Assembly (NCBI GenBank): GCA_964480635.1
Contig: CAYZQE010000045.1
Coordinates: 1-19,138, forward strand
DNA: 19,138 bases
Reading direction: 5' to 3'
From: CAYZQE01 sp964480635
Lineage (GTDB): Bacteria; Pseudomonadota; Gammaproteobacteria; GCA-001735895
In this document: piece after piece, positions 6,747 to 14,633 of the stretch
Layout of the letters: the number at the start of each line of letters is the position of its first letter
How positions within the stretch are numbered: position 1 is the first letter of the stretch
Made by a program: the position numbers and the translations under genes
Notes under the pieces: generated by a model
What the model was told of the DNA's origin: nothing
Database searches by the model: none
What the model saw: the letters and a program-made list of their open reading frames with translations, nothing else

Positions 6747-6913
6747 AACTTGAGACCTTTGCACAAAACAGAAACTCATAAAAATAACTGAAATCCGCCT
6801 GCTTTTCGTTGAAAAACTTGTCAATAGCTCGCTATTACCTGCGTTTTTCGCCTCAATCAGGCAAATTACACCTATTTTTCTTTCGCTTCCGTTTTGTGCA
6901 AAGGTCTCAACTT
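6747..6913. mobile_element. Palindromic MITE-like element 2 with flanking AACTT repeat
   Basis: Perfect inverted termini TGAGACCTTTGCACAAAAC (6751-6769) and their complement (6891-6909). The interior continues as an imperfect palindrome centred near 6830, so a single strand folds into one long hairpin. AACTT occurs directly on both sides (6747-6751 and 6909-6913), consistent with a target-site duplication around a 157-base element at 6752-6908. There is no coding capacity. The terminal sequence resembles those of IS5-family elements, from memory only. Its central core matches that of the element at 105-268 although the terminal repeats differ. It lies 5 bases after the DUF2237 stop codon. Confidence 0.8.
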
Positions 6914-6918
6914 GTTGA

Positions 6919-7296
6919 TTAATTTAAGTCAGCAGCATATTGGTTTAGTAGTTGTAACGGAATAATCTCTAAGGCTTTTTTATGTGTGCGTAATAAGTGT
7001 ATACGGGGAGCCATATTGTCTTTGTGGGCTTGTAACCAGCGGCTGGCGCATAAGCACCAAGCATCACCAGGCTTTAAGCCTTTAAAGCCATATTCGGGCA
7101 TAGGGGTGGAAAGATCATTGCCTTGACTGCGAGAATAAGCTAAAAATTCTGCATTAACTTTAATGCATACAGTGTGAGAGCCGGTATCATCGGGGCAAGT
7201 GTTGCAATAACCATCGCGATAATAACCGGTTATGGGGTTATCTGAGCAAGACACTAAAGGCTCGCCCAGTACGTTAATCGGTTCGTCCATCGTCAT
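6919..7296 (-). CDS. DUF2237 family protein
   Basis: A 125-residue soluble protein that fits the DUF2237 family across its whole length: NVLGEPLVSCS near the start, TGYYRDGYCNTC, DTGSHTVC, GNDLSTPMPEYGFKGLKPGDAWCLCASRW, then the APRIHLLRTH end region. Conserved cysteines fall at 17, 31, 34, 44, 81 and 83, which suggests metal binding or disulfides, but the function is unknown. Start ATG 7296 has GAGG (7305-7302) 5 bases upstream. The gene appears to stand alone. Its 3' end abuts palindromic element 2, and rpoZ diverges from it 321 bases away. Confidence 0.85.
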   Translation of the reverse strand: MTMDEPINVLGEPLVSCSDNPITGYYRDGYCNTCPDDTGSHTVCIKVNAEFLAYSRSQGNDLSTPMPEYGFKGLKPGDAWCLCASRWLQAHKDNMAPRIHLLRTHKKALEIIPLQLLNQYAADLN

Positions 7297-7313
7297 GACT
7301 GCCTCATAAAATA

Positions 7314-7319
7314 ATTATA
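7314..7319 (-). promoter_or_regulatory. Possible -10 element of the DUF2237 gene
   Basis: Minus-strand TATAAT lies 17 bases upstream of the start codon, implying a very short leader that would still include the GAGG ribosome site. The only good -35 (TTGACC) is just 12 bases upstream, too close for a standard sigma-70 promoter, so this is tentative. Confidence 0.3.
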
Positions 7320-7550
7320 CAAATAGATGGCGGTCAAAATACTCTGATTTTTTATGATTAGCTAGTGGCGTTAAATATGAGTCATTAAATTTATGCCATA
7401 AATTTTAATATCCGCAAATCTTCAGGTAGATTCCCATCGAAGAGAATAAGGAAAAAACCAATCATGTGTATTTGTCGGGTTTTGGCATGCTATAGCCAAG
7501 ATAATAGTCGGGGTTAATGAAAATGGGGGAAATGACTTCAGTTATTCCTT

Positions 7551-7577
7551 TTGACTTTATATTTTTTTTGTTATTAT
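7551..7577 (+). promoter_or_regulatory. Probable sigma-70 promoter of rpoZ
   Basis: TTGACT (7551-7556) and TATTAT (7572-7577) are separated by a T-rich 15-base spacer, followed by a short leader and GGAG before the rpoZ ATG. The spacer is short, but both hexamers are near consensus and it is the best candidate upstream of rpoZ-spoT-ridA-recG. The TSS would fall near 7584. Confidence 0.5.
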
Positions 7578-7617
7578 GCGCGGCTGAAATTTGTAATTTA
7601 TTATTTGGAGTTAAAAA

Positions 7618-7905
7618 ATGGCACGTGTCACAATTGAAGACTGTCTAGAAAATGTTGAAAATCGTTTTGAACTTGTATTATTAGCGGCACGTAGAGCCAG
7701 ACAAATTTCAGAAGGTGCTGATCCATTAGTTGATGTCGATAACGATAAACCTACGGTTATTGCCTTACGTGAAATTGCAGATAATTTAATTAGCTCAGAT
7801 GGTATGGACGCTATGGATACAAAACGTGAATTAGATGAAATTACATCTGACGAAGAACTCGCTAAAGAGATCTCTCAAAGCACCATGATGAATGCTATGT
7901 CATAA
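7618..7905 (+). CDS. rpoZ: RNA polymerase omega subunit
   Basis: A 95-residue protein starting MARVTIEDCLENVENRFELV, followed by ARRARQI and KPTVIALREIA, the hallmark omega sequence. Omega binds the beta' subunit, helps core assembly and contributes to the ppGpp site in proteobacteria. Start ATG 7618 is preceded by TTGGAG at good spacing and a probable promoter at 7551. It heads a gene group with spoT, ridA and recG, the order found in many gammaproteobacteria. The stop codon lies inside a strong hairpin (7898-7923). Confidence 0.97.
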   Translation: MARVTIEDCLENVENRFELVLLAARRARQISEGADPLVDVDNDKPTVIALREIADNLISSDGMDAMDTKRELDEITSDEELAKEISQSTMMNAMS

Positions 7906-7923
7906 AGCGCTCGCTTTATGACA
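7898..7923 (+). promoter_or_regulatory. Perfect 12-bp hairpin across the rpoZ stop codon
   Basis: TGTCATAAAGCG and CGCTTTATGACA are exact inverted copies separated by two bases; in RNA the loop would be slightly larger. The TAA of rpoZ (7903-7905) is in the left arm. There is no downstream T-run, so it is not a typical intrinsic terminator. It could act in mRNA processing, 3'-end protection or partial termination between rpoZ and spoT. Confidence 0.6.
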
Positions 7924-7924
7924 C

Positions 7925-7965
7925 ATATTATACAGATCATGAAAAATTCACGAACTGTATAATAT
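7925..7965 (+). promoter_or_regulatory. 11-bp inverted repeat including the spoT start codon
   Basis: ATATTATACAG (7925-7935) and CTGTATAATAT (7955-7965) are perfect inverted copies with a 19-base loop. The right arm contains the first two bases of the spoT ATG. No Shine-Dalgarno sequence is visible between rpoZ and spoT. The structure could hold the spoT start in a weak AU-rich stem, or the repeat could be a DNA-binding site; both are inference. Confidence 0.5.
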
Positions 7966-10150
7966 GAATACCCCCAAACAACCAAATACTTCGTTACAAT
8001 CCCCCATTGATGAAATAATCAATGATAAAGATCGCTTTCTTATTAGTGATCTTTGCCATCAGTTAGACGACTATATTGACTCTGAGCATGTTGCCGAAGT
8101 GTATAACGCCTATTTGTACGGTGCACAAATGCACGAAGGTCAAAAACGAGTCTCGGGCGAACCTTATATTTATCACCCTATTGCTGTTGCTCGTATCATG
8201 GCTGAAATGCACATGGACTATCAAAGTATCATTGCAGCATTGTTACATGATGTTATTGAAGATACCGATGCAGCAAAAGAGGACTTAGTAGAAAAATTTG
8301 GTGTTCAAGTCGCTGATTTAGTGGATGGTGTCAGTAAATTAACGCAAATTCAATTTCGCTCAAAAGCAGAAGCCCAAGCCGAAAATTTTAGCAAAATGCT
8401 ATTGGCTATGGCGCAAGATATTCGCGTTATTATTATTAAGTTAGCTGACCGCCTGCACAATATGCGTACATTAGGCGCAATGCGGCCTGATAAAAGGCGC
8501 CGTATTTCACGCGAAACAATGGAGATTTATGCCCCTATTGCTAATCGTTTAGGCATTTACAAAATGCGGCATGAGCTACTTGATCTAGCCACTTTTAATG
8601 CATATCCCATGCGTTATACAGCAATTAACAATGCTTGCGCTTTGTTAATTGGGCATAGAAAAGAAGTTTTTAGTACCATTAAATTGTCTTTAAAAAACCG
8701 CTTAAAAGATGTTAAAATATCAACTAAAATCAAATACCGTAAAAAAAATATTCACAGTATTTACCGCAAAATGCGCGATAAAAAATTATCGTTTAAAGAA
8801 ATAACCGATGTCCATGGTGTGCGCATAATTACTAAGTCCGTGGATGATTGTTATCGGGTTTTAGGGGTTTGCCATAATTTATACATGCCTATTCCGGGAA
8901 AGTTTAAAGACTATATTGCGATCCCAAAAGCGAATGGTTATCAGTCTTTGCATACGAGTTTGTTTGGGCCACATGGCATTCCCATTGAAATTCAAATTCG
9001 CAGTAAGGAAATGGATCAATTTGCAAAGTCAGGCATTGCCGCTCATTGGCTATATAAAGATGGCACCCAAGAAAGTGGCGCTGATAATGTCTCTAGAGCG
9101 CGCGATTGGTTAAATGGTTTGTTAGAGTTACAACAAAATACCAGTAGTTCTTTAGAGTTTTTAGAAAATGTAAAAGTCGATTTGTTTCCTGACGAAGTGT
9201 ATGTTTTTACCCCGAAAGGAGAAATAAAAAAACTACCTCGCGGCGCTACTATTGTTGATTTCGCCTATTCAGTACATACCGATGTGGGTCATACCTGTGT
9301 TGCCGCGCGCATTGATCATAAAATGACAGCCTTAAGTGCAGAGCTTTATAATGGTCAAACGGTTCAGGTTATTACGTCAAAGAGTAGCCGCCCTCACCCT
9401 AATTGGCTTGATTTTATTATGACTGCTAAGGCGCGAACCCAAATTCGCCATTACCTTAAATCGATTAAAAGTTCAGAAGCAATTTCTTTGGGTAAACGTT
9501 TACTAAAGCAAGCTACCAACAGCTTTATTGGTTCTGACATTGAATATTCAAATCAAAATTTAAATAAGGTATTAGAGCAATATCAGCTTAAGAGTGAAGA
9601 TGAATTATTGGCTGAAATAGGCTTAGGCAACCGAATGGCATCGATTGTCGTTAAAACCTTGTTTGATACGTTGGATGACGACGACGATGTGACGCAGTTT
9701 GATGACTCGGGTAATCCGCTTGCGATAAAAGGTACCGAAGGCATGGTCTTGTCGTATGCCAAATGCTGTTTTCCAATACCTGGGGATCAAGTGATTGGTT
9801 ATTTGTCATCAGGTAAAGGTATCGTGGTGCATGAGCATAAGTGTAAAAATGTTACTAAAGACCAAAAAAATGATAATCGAGTCATGGACATTCAATGGTC
9901 TGAGCATGTTGAGGGTGAGTATCAAACCAGTTTAAGAGTACAGGTTCTTAATGAACGTGGTGTTTTAGCTAAGCTGGCTGCAATCATTGCAGATACTGAT
10001 TCGAATATTGATAATATTGAGCTTTCAAACGAAACGGGTGCCTTAACCTCGATTGATTTTATTATATCAGTTAAAAACCGAGTGCATTTAGCTCGTATCA
10101 TGCGTCACTTAAAGCGTGTCAAAGTCGTTAACAAAATTTGGAGAATATAA
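7964..10150 (+). CDS. spoT: Bifunctional (p)ppGpp synthetase/hydrolase
   Basis: 728 residues with the full RelA/SpoT layout. The hydrolase HD domain is intact: His71, HD at 95-96 in LLHDVIEDT, and KLADRLHNMRTLG at 159-171. The synthetase domain has Asp282 (TDVHGVRI), PGKFKDYIAIPKANGYQSLHTS (311-332) and Glu342 in IEIQIRS. A TGS domain follows (FPDEVYVFTPKGEIKKLPRG), then a linker region and a C-terminal ACT domain (about 650-728). The loop motif that is RFKD in typical SpoT proteins reads KFKD (313-316). The intact HD motif marks SpoT rather than a hydrolase-dead RelA. ATG 7964 is the only good start but lacks a visible ribosome site. The stop abuts the ridA start. Confidence 0.95.
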   Translation: MNTPKQPNTSLQSPIDEIINDKDRFLISDLCHQLDDYIDSEHVAEVYNAYLYGAQMHEGQKRVSGEPYIYHPIAVARIMAEMHMDYQSIIAALLHDVIEDTDAAKEDLVEKFGVQVADLVDGVSKLTQIQFRSKAEAQAENFSKMLLAMAQDIRVIIIKLADRLHNMRTLGAMRPDKRRRISRETMEIYAPIANRLGIYKMRHELLDLATFNAYPMRYTAINNACALLIGHRKEVFSTIKLSLKNRLKDVKISTKIKYRKKNIHSIYRKMRDKKLSFKEITDVHGVRIITKSVDDCYRVLGVCHNLYMPIPGKFKDYIAIPKANGYQSLHTSLFGPHGIPIEIQIRSKEMDQFAKSGIAAHWLYKDGTQESGADNVSRARDWLNGLLELQQNTSSSLEFLENVKVDLFPDEVYVFTPKGEIKKLPRGATIVDFAYSVHTDVGHTCVAARIDHKMTALSAELYNGQTVQVITSKSSRPHPNWLDFIMTAKARTQIRHYLKSIKSSEAISLGKRLLKQATNSFIGSDIEYSNQNLNKVLEQYQLKSEDELLAEIGLGNRMASIVVKTLFDTLDDDDDVTQFDDSGNPLAIKGTEGMVLSYAKCCFPIPGDQVIGYLSSGKGIVVHEHKCKNVTKDQKNDNRVMDIQWSEHVEGEYQTSLRVQVLNERGVLAKLAAIIADTDSNIDNIELSNETGALTSIDFIISVKNRVHLARIMRHLKRVKVVNKIWRI

Positions 10151-10534
10151 ATGCCACACGAAATTATCTCAACCGATCAAGCACCTCAAGCTATAGGCAC
10201 CTATTCGCAAGCAACAAAAGCAGGCGATACCGTTTATATTTCAGGTCAAATCCCATTAATACCTGCGACCATGCAAATGGTTGAAGGTGGTATTGATGCT
10301 GAAATTAATCAAGTGTTTAAAAATTTAACGGCGGTATGTGAAGCGGCAGGTGGTTCATTGCAGCATATAGTAAAGCTTAATATTTACTTAACGGATTTAA
10401 GCAACTTTCCTAAGGTTAATGAAATAATGGCGCAATATTTTCAGCAGCCTTATCCTGCGCGTGCGGCAGTTGGTATTGCGTCTTTACCTAAAGATTCGCA
10501 AGTAGAAATGGATGCTGTTGTTTATTTAGGTTAG
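10151..10534 (+). CDS. ridA: RidA (2-iminobutanoate/2-iminopropanoate deaminase)
   Basis: A 127-residue YjgF/YER057c/UK114 protein, a cytoplasmic trimer that hydrolyses reactive enamines and imines made by PLP enzymes. Visible signatures are APQAIGTYSQA, VYISGQIPL and the C-terminal RAAVGIASLPKDSQVEMDAV, with the conserved arginine and glutamate. The length is standard. The ATG directly follows the spoT TAA with no gap, and GGAG lies 7 bases upstream within the spoT end, so translation is coupled. Placement between spoT and recG is common in gammaproteobacteria. Confidence 0.95.
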   Translation: MPHEIISTDQAPQAIGTYSQATKAGDTVYISGQIPLIPATMQMVEGGIDAEINQVFKNLTAVCEAAGGSLQHIVKLNIYLTDLSNFPKVNEIMAQYFQQPYPARAAVGIASLPKDSQVEMDAVVYLG

Positions 10535-10552
10535 TTGGTTATATAAAGCCTG

Positions 10553-12646
10553 ATGCCAGATCTGTCTCAAAAACCCTTGTCAGATTTAAAGGGTATTGGC
10601 GCAAAAGTTGCTGAAAAGTTTAATAAACTCAATATTTACAATTGCCAAGATTTACTCTTCCATCTCCCTAGTCATTACGAAGACCGAACTCAACTTATCT
10701 CAATAATAAATGCCCAGTCTGGGCAAAAACTATTAATTGAGGCAAGCGTTAATAAAAATCATATCGCCTTTAGGCGCAGTGGCCGTAATCGACGTATGAT
10801 GGTGATTAACGTGCAAGATGAAAGCGGGCAAATGAATGTGCGTTTTTTTCATTTTAGTGCCAGTCAGCAAGCGCAGTTAAGCGAAGGGGCAAACATTCGG
10901 TTTTTTGGCGAAATATCATTTTTGAATGGTGTCCCTGAAATGGCGCACCCTGAATATCAAGTGTTGACAGCTGACAAAGAAACGCCATTAGATACCACAT
11001 TAACACCGGTGTACCCTACGACTGAAGGCGTGCATCAAAAAACAATTCGGAATGCCTTAGTACAGGTGCTTGAGTTGATAAAGCAGCAACCTATCGATGA
11101 AACCTTGCCTCATGCATGGCTTTGTCAGCAGCAACTACCCGATTTAACCCAAGCGTTAATAGATTTACATAAACCTCAAGACAAACATCAAAGCCTATTA
11201 ATTCAATGTCATCAGCACCCTGCACAAACACGCCTAATTATTGAAGAAATGGCGATACATCATGTCTTGTTATTGCGTAAAAAAGACCAGCAAACTGCGC
11301 AGCCTAGTGCATTATTTAGCGCTAAAGATTCAACGATTAAGAGCTTTGAGAAATATCTGCCGTTTAAATTAACCGGTGCTCAAGTACGGGTTTGTAATGA
11401 AGTGTTAAACGATTTAAAAAGTCAGAAAAACATGATGCGATTGTTGCAAGGTGATGTAGGTTCGGGGAAAACAGTGGTAGCAGCTTATGCTTGTTTAATG
11501 ATGATTCAAAGTGGTTATCAAGCGGTCTTTATGGCACCAACTGAAATTTTAGCTGAACAACATATGCAAAATTTTAAGGCTTGGTTTAATGATTTAGGCT
11601 TAACCATTGTGTTTTTATCGGGAGCCGATAAAGGCAAGGCTAGGCAGCAAAAAGAAGCGATGTTAGAAAGCGGGGAAGCCAATATGATTATCGGAACCCA
11701 TGCTTTATTCCATACCAAAGCATCGTTTAAAAACCCAGGCATTGTGGTGATTGATGAGCAGCATCGTTTTGGTGTTGAGCAACGCAAGACATTAATGGAA
11801 AAGGGGCTTAATAAAATTGTGCCGCATACCTTAATTATGACCGCGACACCAATTCCAAGAACACTGGCGATGTCGGTTTATGCCGATTTAGATTATTCAC
11901 AAATAGATGAGTTACCGCCAGGTAGAACACCTGTCAAAACATCAGTTGTTTCAGAGCATCAACGTGAAGCATTGGTTCATTCGGTTAGAAAAGCCTGCGC
12001 AGAACAAAAACAAATTTATTGGGTGTGTACCTTAATAGAAGAATCAGAAGTGCTGCAATGCCAAACAGCAGAAGACACCTTTGATCTTTTAAGCAAAGCC
12101 TTAGCGCCTTATAAAGTTGATTTAGTACATGGGCGTATGAAAAGCGCTGAAAAAGAACACATTATTAAAAACTTTAAAGCTAAAAAAACTCAAGTGTTGG
12201 TAGCAACAACGGTTATCGAGGTCGGTGTCGATGTGCCCAATGCAAGCATAATGATTATAGAGAATGCAGAGCGTTTAGGTTTGGCACAAATACATCAATT
12301 AAGGGGGCGAGTTGGGCGCGGTAGTATTGAGAGCTTCTGCATTATGTTGGTATCTGAGCAATTATCACAGACCGCTAGAAAACGCCTGAATATTTTACGC
12401 TTGAGTAACGATGGCTTTGAAATAGCTGAAAAAGATTTAGAGCTAAGGGGAGCAGGCGAATTGTTAGGCACAAAGCAGTCGGGTGGTGTTGAAATGAAAA
12501 TCGCCGATTTAAACCGAGATGCTCATCTATTATCTGCGGCACACCACTTAGCTGGTTTATTGCAAACAAAAGAACACCAACATTTACAAACAGCTTTGGT
12601 GAATCATTGGATTGGTCAAAAGCAAAACTTTTCGGGAACTGGATAA
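10553..12646 (+). CDS. recG: ATP-dependent DNA helicase RecG
   Basis: A 697-residue superfamily 2 helicase that remodels stalled forks and Holliday junctions. The N-terminal part has a helix-hairpin-helix-like LKGIGAKVAEKF and the OB-fold wedge domain (about 60-160). The helicase core has Walker A GDVGSGKT (300-307), the DEQH box (401-404), TATPIPRTLAM, IDELPPGRTPVKT and motif VI QLRGRVGRG (582-590). The C-terminus carries DLELRGAGELLGTKQSG. Length matches E. coli RecG (693). The start ATG lies 18 bases after ridA with only a weak ribosome site. It closes the rpoZ-spoT-ridA-recG group. Confidence 0.96.
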   Translation: MPDLSQKPLSDLKGIGAKVAEKFNKLNIYNCQDLLFHLPSHYEDRTQLISIINAQSGQKLLIEASVNKNHIAFRRSGRNRRMMVINVQDESGQMNVRFFHFSASQQAQLSEGANIRFFGEISFLNGVPEMAHPEYQVLTADKETPLDTTLTPVYPTTEGVHQKTIRNALVQVLELIKQQPIDETLPHAWLCQQQLPDLTQALIDLHKPQDKHQSLLIQCHQHPAQTRLIIEEMAIHHVLLLRKKDQQTAQPSALFSAKDSTIKSFEKYLPFKLTGAQVRVCNEVLNDLKSQKNMMRLLQGDVGSGKTVVAAYACLMMIQSGYQAVFMAPTEILAEQHMQNFKAWFNDLGLTIVFLSGADKGKARQQKEAMLESGEANMIIGTHALFHTKASFKNPGIVVIDEQHRFGVEQRKTLMEKGLNKIVPHTLIMTATPIPRTLAMSVYADLDYSQIDELPPGRTPVKTSVVSEHQREALVHSVRKACAEQKQIYWVCTLIEESEVLQCQTAEDTFDLLSKALAPYKVDLVHGRMKSAEKEHIIKNFKAKKTQVLVATTVIEVGVDVPNASIMIIENAERLGLAQIHQLRGRVGRGSIESFCIMLVSEQLSQTARKRLNILRLSNDGFEIAEKDLELRGAGELLGTKQSGGVEMKIADLNRDAHLLSAAHHLAGLLQTKEHQHLQTALVNHWIGQKQNFSGTG

Positions 12647-12743
12647 AGCATCAAAAGGTGAAGCGATATATCCTTTTAGATTTTAATGACAGCAGCTTGT
12701 TATTTTAAGGTAAGGTCTCTTAACGACTAAAAAAGGTAAAAAA

Positions 12744-12992
12744 ATGACAGATGTTATAAATATTTTTAAAATTGAGGAATCTATCGATTCGTTAACAACC
12801 TATGTCAAAGAACCGGGTGTTGAATCGGTTATTGCAGTCTTAGAGGCTATAAAAGAAACCCCTGAGGATGTCACGTTACTTAAGCAGTTGTCCGACTCTA
12901 TGACGCCATTGGGTGTGTGGAAAGGCGCGGTTTTAAATTATGCACCTTATGTTGCTATTTTGATGTCACGTGATTTATTTGAGGATGATTAA
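12744..12992 (+). CDS. Small hypothetical protein
   Basis: 82 residues, acidic, largely helical by composition, without signal peptide, membrane segment, cysteines or a motif I recognise. The start ATG is preceded by AAAAAAGG at a good distance, and codon use looks native. The end overlaps the ribosome site of the next gene (GAGG inside its last codons), so the two are coupled. Function unknown. It follows recG by 97 bases, a stretch with only a weak AAAAGG...CCTTTT inverted repeat near 12655. Confidence 0.7.
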   Translation: MTDVINIFKIEESIDSLTTYVKEPGVESVIAVLEAIKETPEDVTLLKQLSDSMTPLGVWKGAVLNYAPYVAILMSRDLFEDD

Positions 12993-12993
12993 G

Positions 12994-13431
12994 ATGCGTT
13001 TTTTTTATACTTTAATTATTTTATTGTTATTGAATAGTTCAAACGTTTTTGCGGGTGTTCACAGTGATGCTTTAGGTAAATGTTTGATTGATTCAACATC
13101 AACTAAAGATAAAAACACACTAATAGTTTGGATGTTTTCAGCGGCCTCTCAACATCCTCTGGTGAGTGATATTGTCAGTGTTAATGAGGTTCAGCTTAAT
13201 AAGGCAAATAAAGAATTTGCTGACTTAACGATGAAGTTACTAACCGTTGATTGCCAGACAGAAACAAAAATGGCGGTTAAGCAAGAGGGCATTGCTTCGT
13301 TACAATCAAGTTTTAAAGTATTTGGTGAAGCGACAGCCCAAGATTTATTATCAAGCCCTTATGTCGTCAAGGCCATGGCAGGGTATGTTCAATATTTGGA
13401 TATTATCAAGCTTGGTTTAATGTTTCGGTAA
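12994..13431 (+). CDS. Secreted hypothetical protein
   Basis: 145 residues. Residues 1-20 are a clear Sec signal peptide: MR, a hydrophobic run IILLLL, then NVFA with likely cleavage before GVHS. The mature protein is small, with two cysteines (Cys30 in LGKCLID and one in VDCQTE) that could form a periplasmic disulfide. Similar small secreted proteins occur in proteobacteria as far as I recall, but no function is known to me. ATG 12994 is preferred because GAGG (12981-12984) lies 9 bases upstream. A longer frame from GTG 12970 would bury the signal peptide. It starts one base after the stop of the preceding gene. Confidence 0.75.
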   Translation: MRFFYTLIILLLLNSSNVFAGVHSDALGKCLIDSTSTKDKNTLIVWMFSAASQHPLVSDIVSVNEVQLNKANKEFADLTMKLLTVDCQTETKMAVKQEGIASLQSSFKVFGEATAQDLLSSPYVVKAMAGYVQYLDIIKLGLMFR

Positions 13432-13444
13432 AGGTAATCTGAGT

Positions 13445-13494
13445 CGTCACCGATAAACTATCATTAGTTTTAATTTAGGCTCGAAAAGGTGACG
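13445..13494. terminator. Possible bidirectional terminator between convergent genes
   Basis: CGTCACC (13445-13451) and GGTGACG (13488-13494) can pair, and inside the loop AAACTA-TCAT-TAGTTT forms a second small hairpin followed by TTAATTT. It sits where the secreted-protein gene and rnd converge. The stems are short or AT-rich and the right arm overlaps the rnd end, so this is tentative. Confidence 0.35.
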
Positions 13495-14633
13495 ATACCA
13501 TCGTTAACTTGAATGCTTAATTCACCCTTTAAAAACTGCTGGCAGGCTTCACCTGCCATTTCAAAGCGCCATCCCGTTAGCAGTTTTGAATCTTTTCCTA
13601 AAATCATTTTATCGATGTCTTTTTTTGTGGCCAGAGATGCCATTGCCATATCACTTTGAGCTGCGCAGCGACGACAAATGGCCATGAGACAGTCGGCTTT
13701 TGTTTGTTGGTTATCAGAAAGTGATTTAAATTTTTCGTGTTTAGGTCTTAAGTCATCGGCAATGTTATCAGCGTCTTTTAAAACATTGATAATGTCATTA
13801 CCAAATTGTTTAATAAAGCGTTCGTTAAGGGTTCTAATCGATTTAAATCCAGATAGGTCGGTGGGTTTTAGGCGTGAAATATCGACGACATCTTCATCTT
13901 TAATAATCCATCGTTTCGGCAAGTTTTTTTGTTGCGCTTGTTTTTCACGCCATTGACATAGCTGGTCGGCATAATTTAATTCATCGCCTTTGAGTTTTTG
14001 AGAGCCTTTTAATTTCTTCCATAATGACTCCCAATGAATTTGGTAATGCTCAATATCACTCATGGTTTTAAAGTCTTGAGCCAGCCAATTGATGCGGTCT
14101 GCGGCAATAAGCTTATCGGTTAATGTTTTGTATATTTCACCTAAGTAACGAACATCATCAATGGCATAATCTAGTTCTGATTCAGATAATGGACGACGAC
14201 TCCAATCGGTACGAGTATGCTTTTTATCAAGTTGTACTTTACAGAGCTTATTGACTAAGTCGGCATAACCAATTTGGTTGCCAATGCCAAGTAAAGAGGC
14301 GGCTAATTGAGTGTCAAAAATATTTTGGGGGGCCGCTTTAAAAATATGCGCAAAAAGCTCTAAATCTTGACTGGGTGAATGGAATATCTTGACGATATTA
14401 TAATCATCAAATAAATCAGTTAGGGGCGTGAAATCTTGTATTTTATAGGGGTCAATGCAAGCTATTTTATTTTCACTGGCAATTTGAATGAGTGCTAACT
14501 CAGGATAATAGGTTTTTTCGCGAATAAACTCGGTATCAAGTGCTAGCCATTTTTCATGGCTTAAATCAGCGCAAAATAACTGTAACTCAGAATCAGTATC
14601 AATGTAAGTGTCTGGTATTGAAGTGTCGTTCAT
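13470..14633 (-). CDS. rnd: Ribonuclease D
   Basis: A 387-residue DEDD-family 3'-5' exoribonuclease that trims tRNA and other small RNA ends. The first motif is LALDTEF (Asp33, Glu35), the second is HSPSQDLE (Asp90), and the third region SESELDYAIDDVRYL supplies the Tyr/Asp of the DEDDy type; RTDWSRRPLS precedes it, as in RNase D. An HRDC-like domain follows from about residue 215. Length is close to E. coli RNase D (375). The start ATG overlaps the mreD stop as TAATG, so rnd is the last gene of the mreBCD operon here. Confidence 0.93.
   Translation of the reverse strand: MNDTSIPDTYIDTDSELQLFCADLSHEKWLALDTEFIREKTYYPELALIQIASENKIACIDPYKIQDFTPLTDLFDDYNIVKIFHSPSQDLELFAHIFKAAPQNIFDTQLAASLLGIGNQIGYADLVNKLCKVQLDKKHTRTDWSRRPLSESELDYAIDDVRYLGEIYKTLTDKLIAADRINWLAQDFKTMSDIEHYQIHWESLWKKLKGSQKLKGDELNYADQLCQWREKQAQQKNLPKRWIIKDEDVVDISRLKPTDLSGFKSIRTLNERFIKQFGNDIINVLKDADNIADDLRPKHEKFKSLSDNQQTKADCLMAICRRCAAQSDMAMASLATKKDIDKMILGKDSKLLTGWRFEMAGEACQQFLKGELSIQVNDGIVTFSSLN

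Larger units (their letters stand above)
7297..7617. other. Divergent intergenic region between the DUF2237 gene and rpoZ
   Basis: About 320 bases with no convincing gene. It holds a TATAAT for the minus strand (7319-7314), an AT-rich inverted repeat around 7384-7410 (ATTAAATTTATG, then AAATTTTAAT), and the rpoZ promoter at the right end. A 17-codon cysteine-containing frame at 7464-7517 is probably chance. The gmk gene, which often precedes rpoZ in gammaproteobacteria, is absent. Confidence 0.5.

Noticed and set aside
7464..7517. 17-codon plus-strand frame MCICRVLACYSQDNSRG upstream of rpoZ, with AAGGA before it
   Set aside because: Ribosome-like site is rather far, length is within chance, and it would lie upstream of the probable rpoZ promoter.
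7898..7923. Hairpin after rpoZ as an intrinsic terminator
   Set aside because: No T-tract follows the stem, and spoT directly downstream has no clear promoter of its own.
12970..12993. Longer start (GTG 12970) for the secreted protein
   Set aside because: Adds residues before a clear signal peptide; ATG 12994 has GAGG at the right distance.
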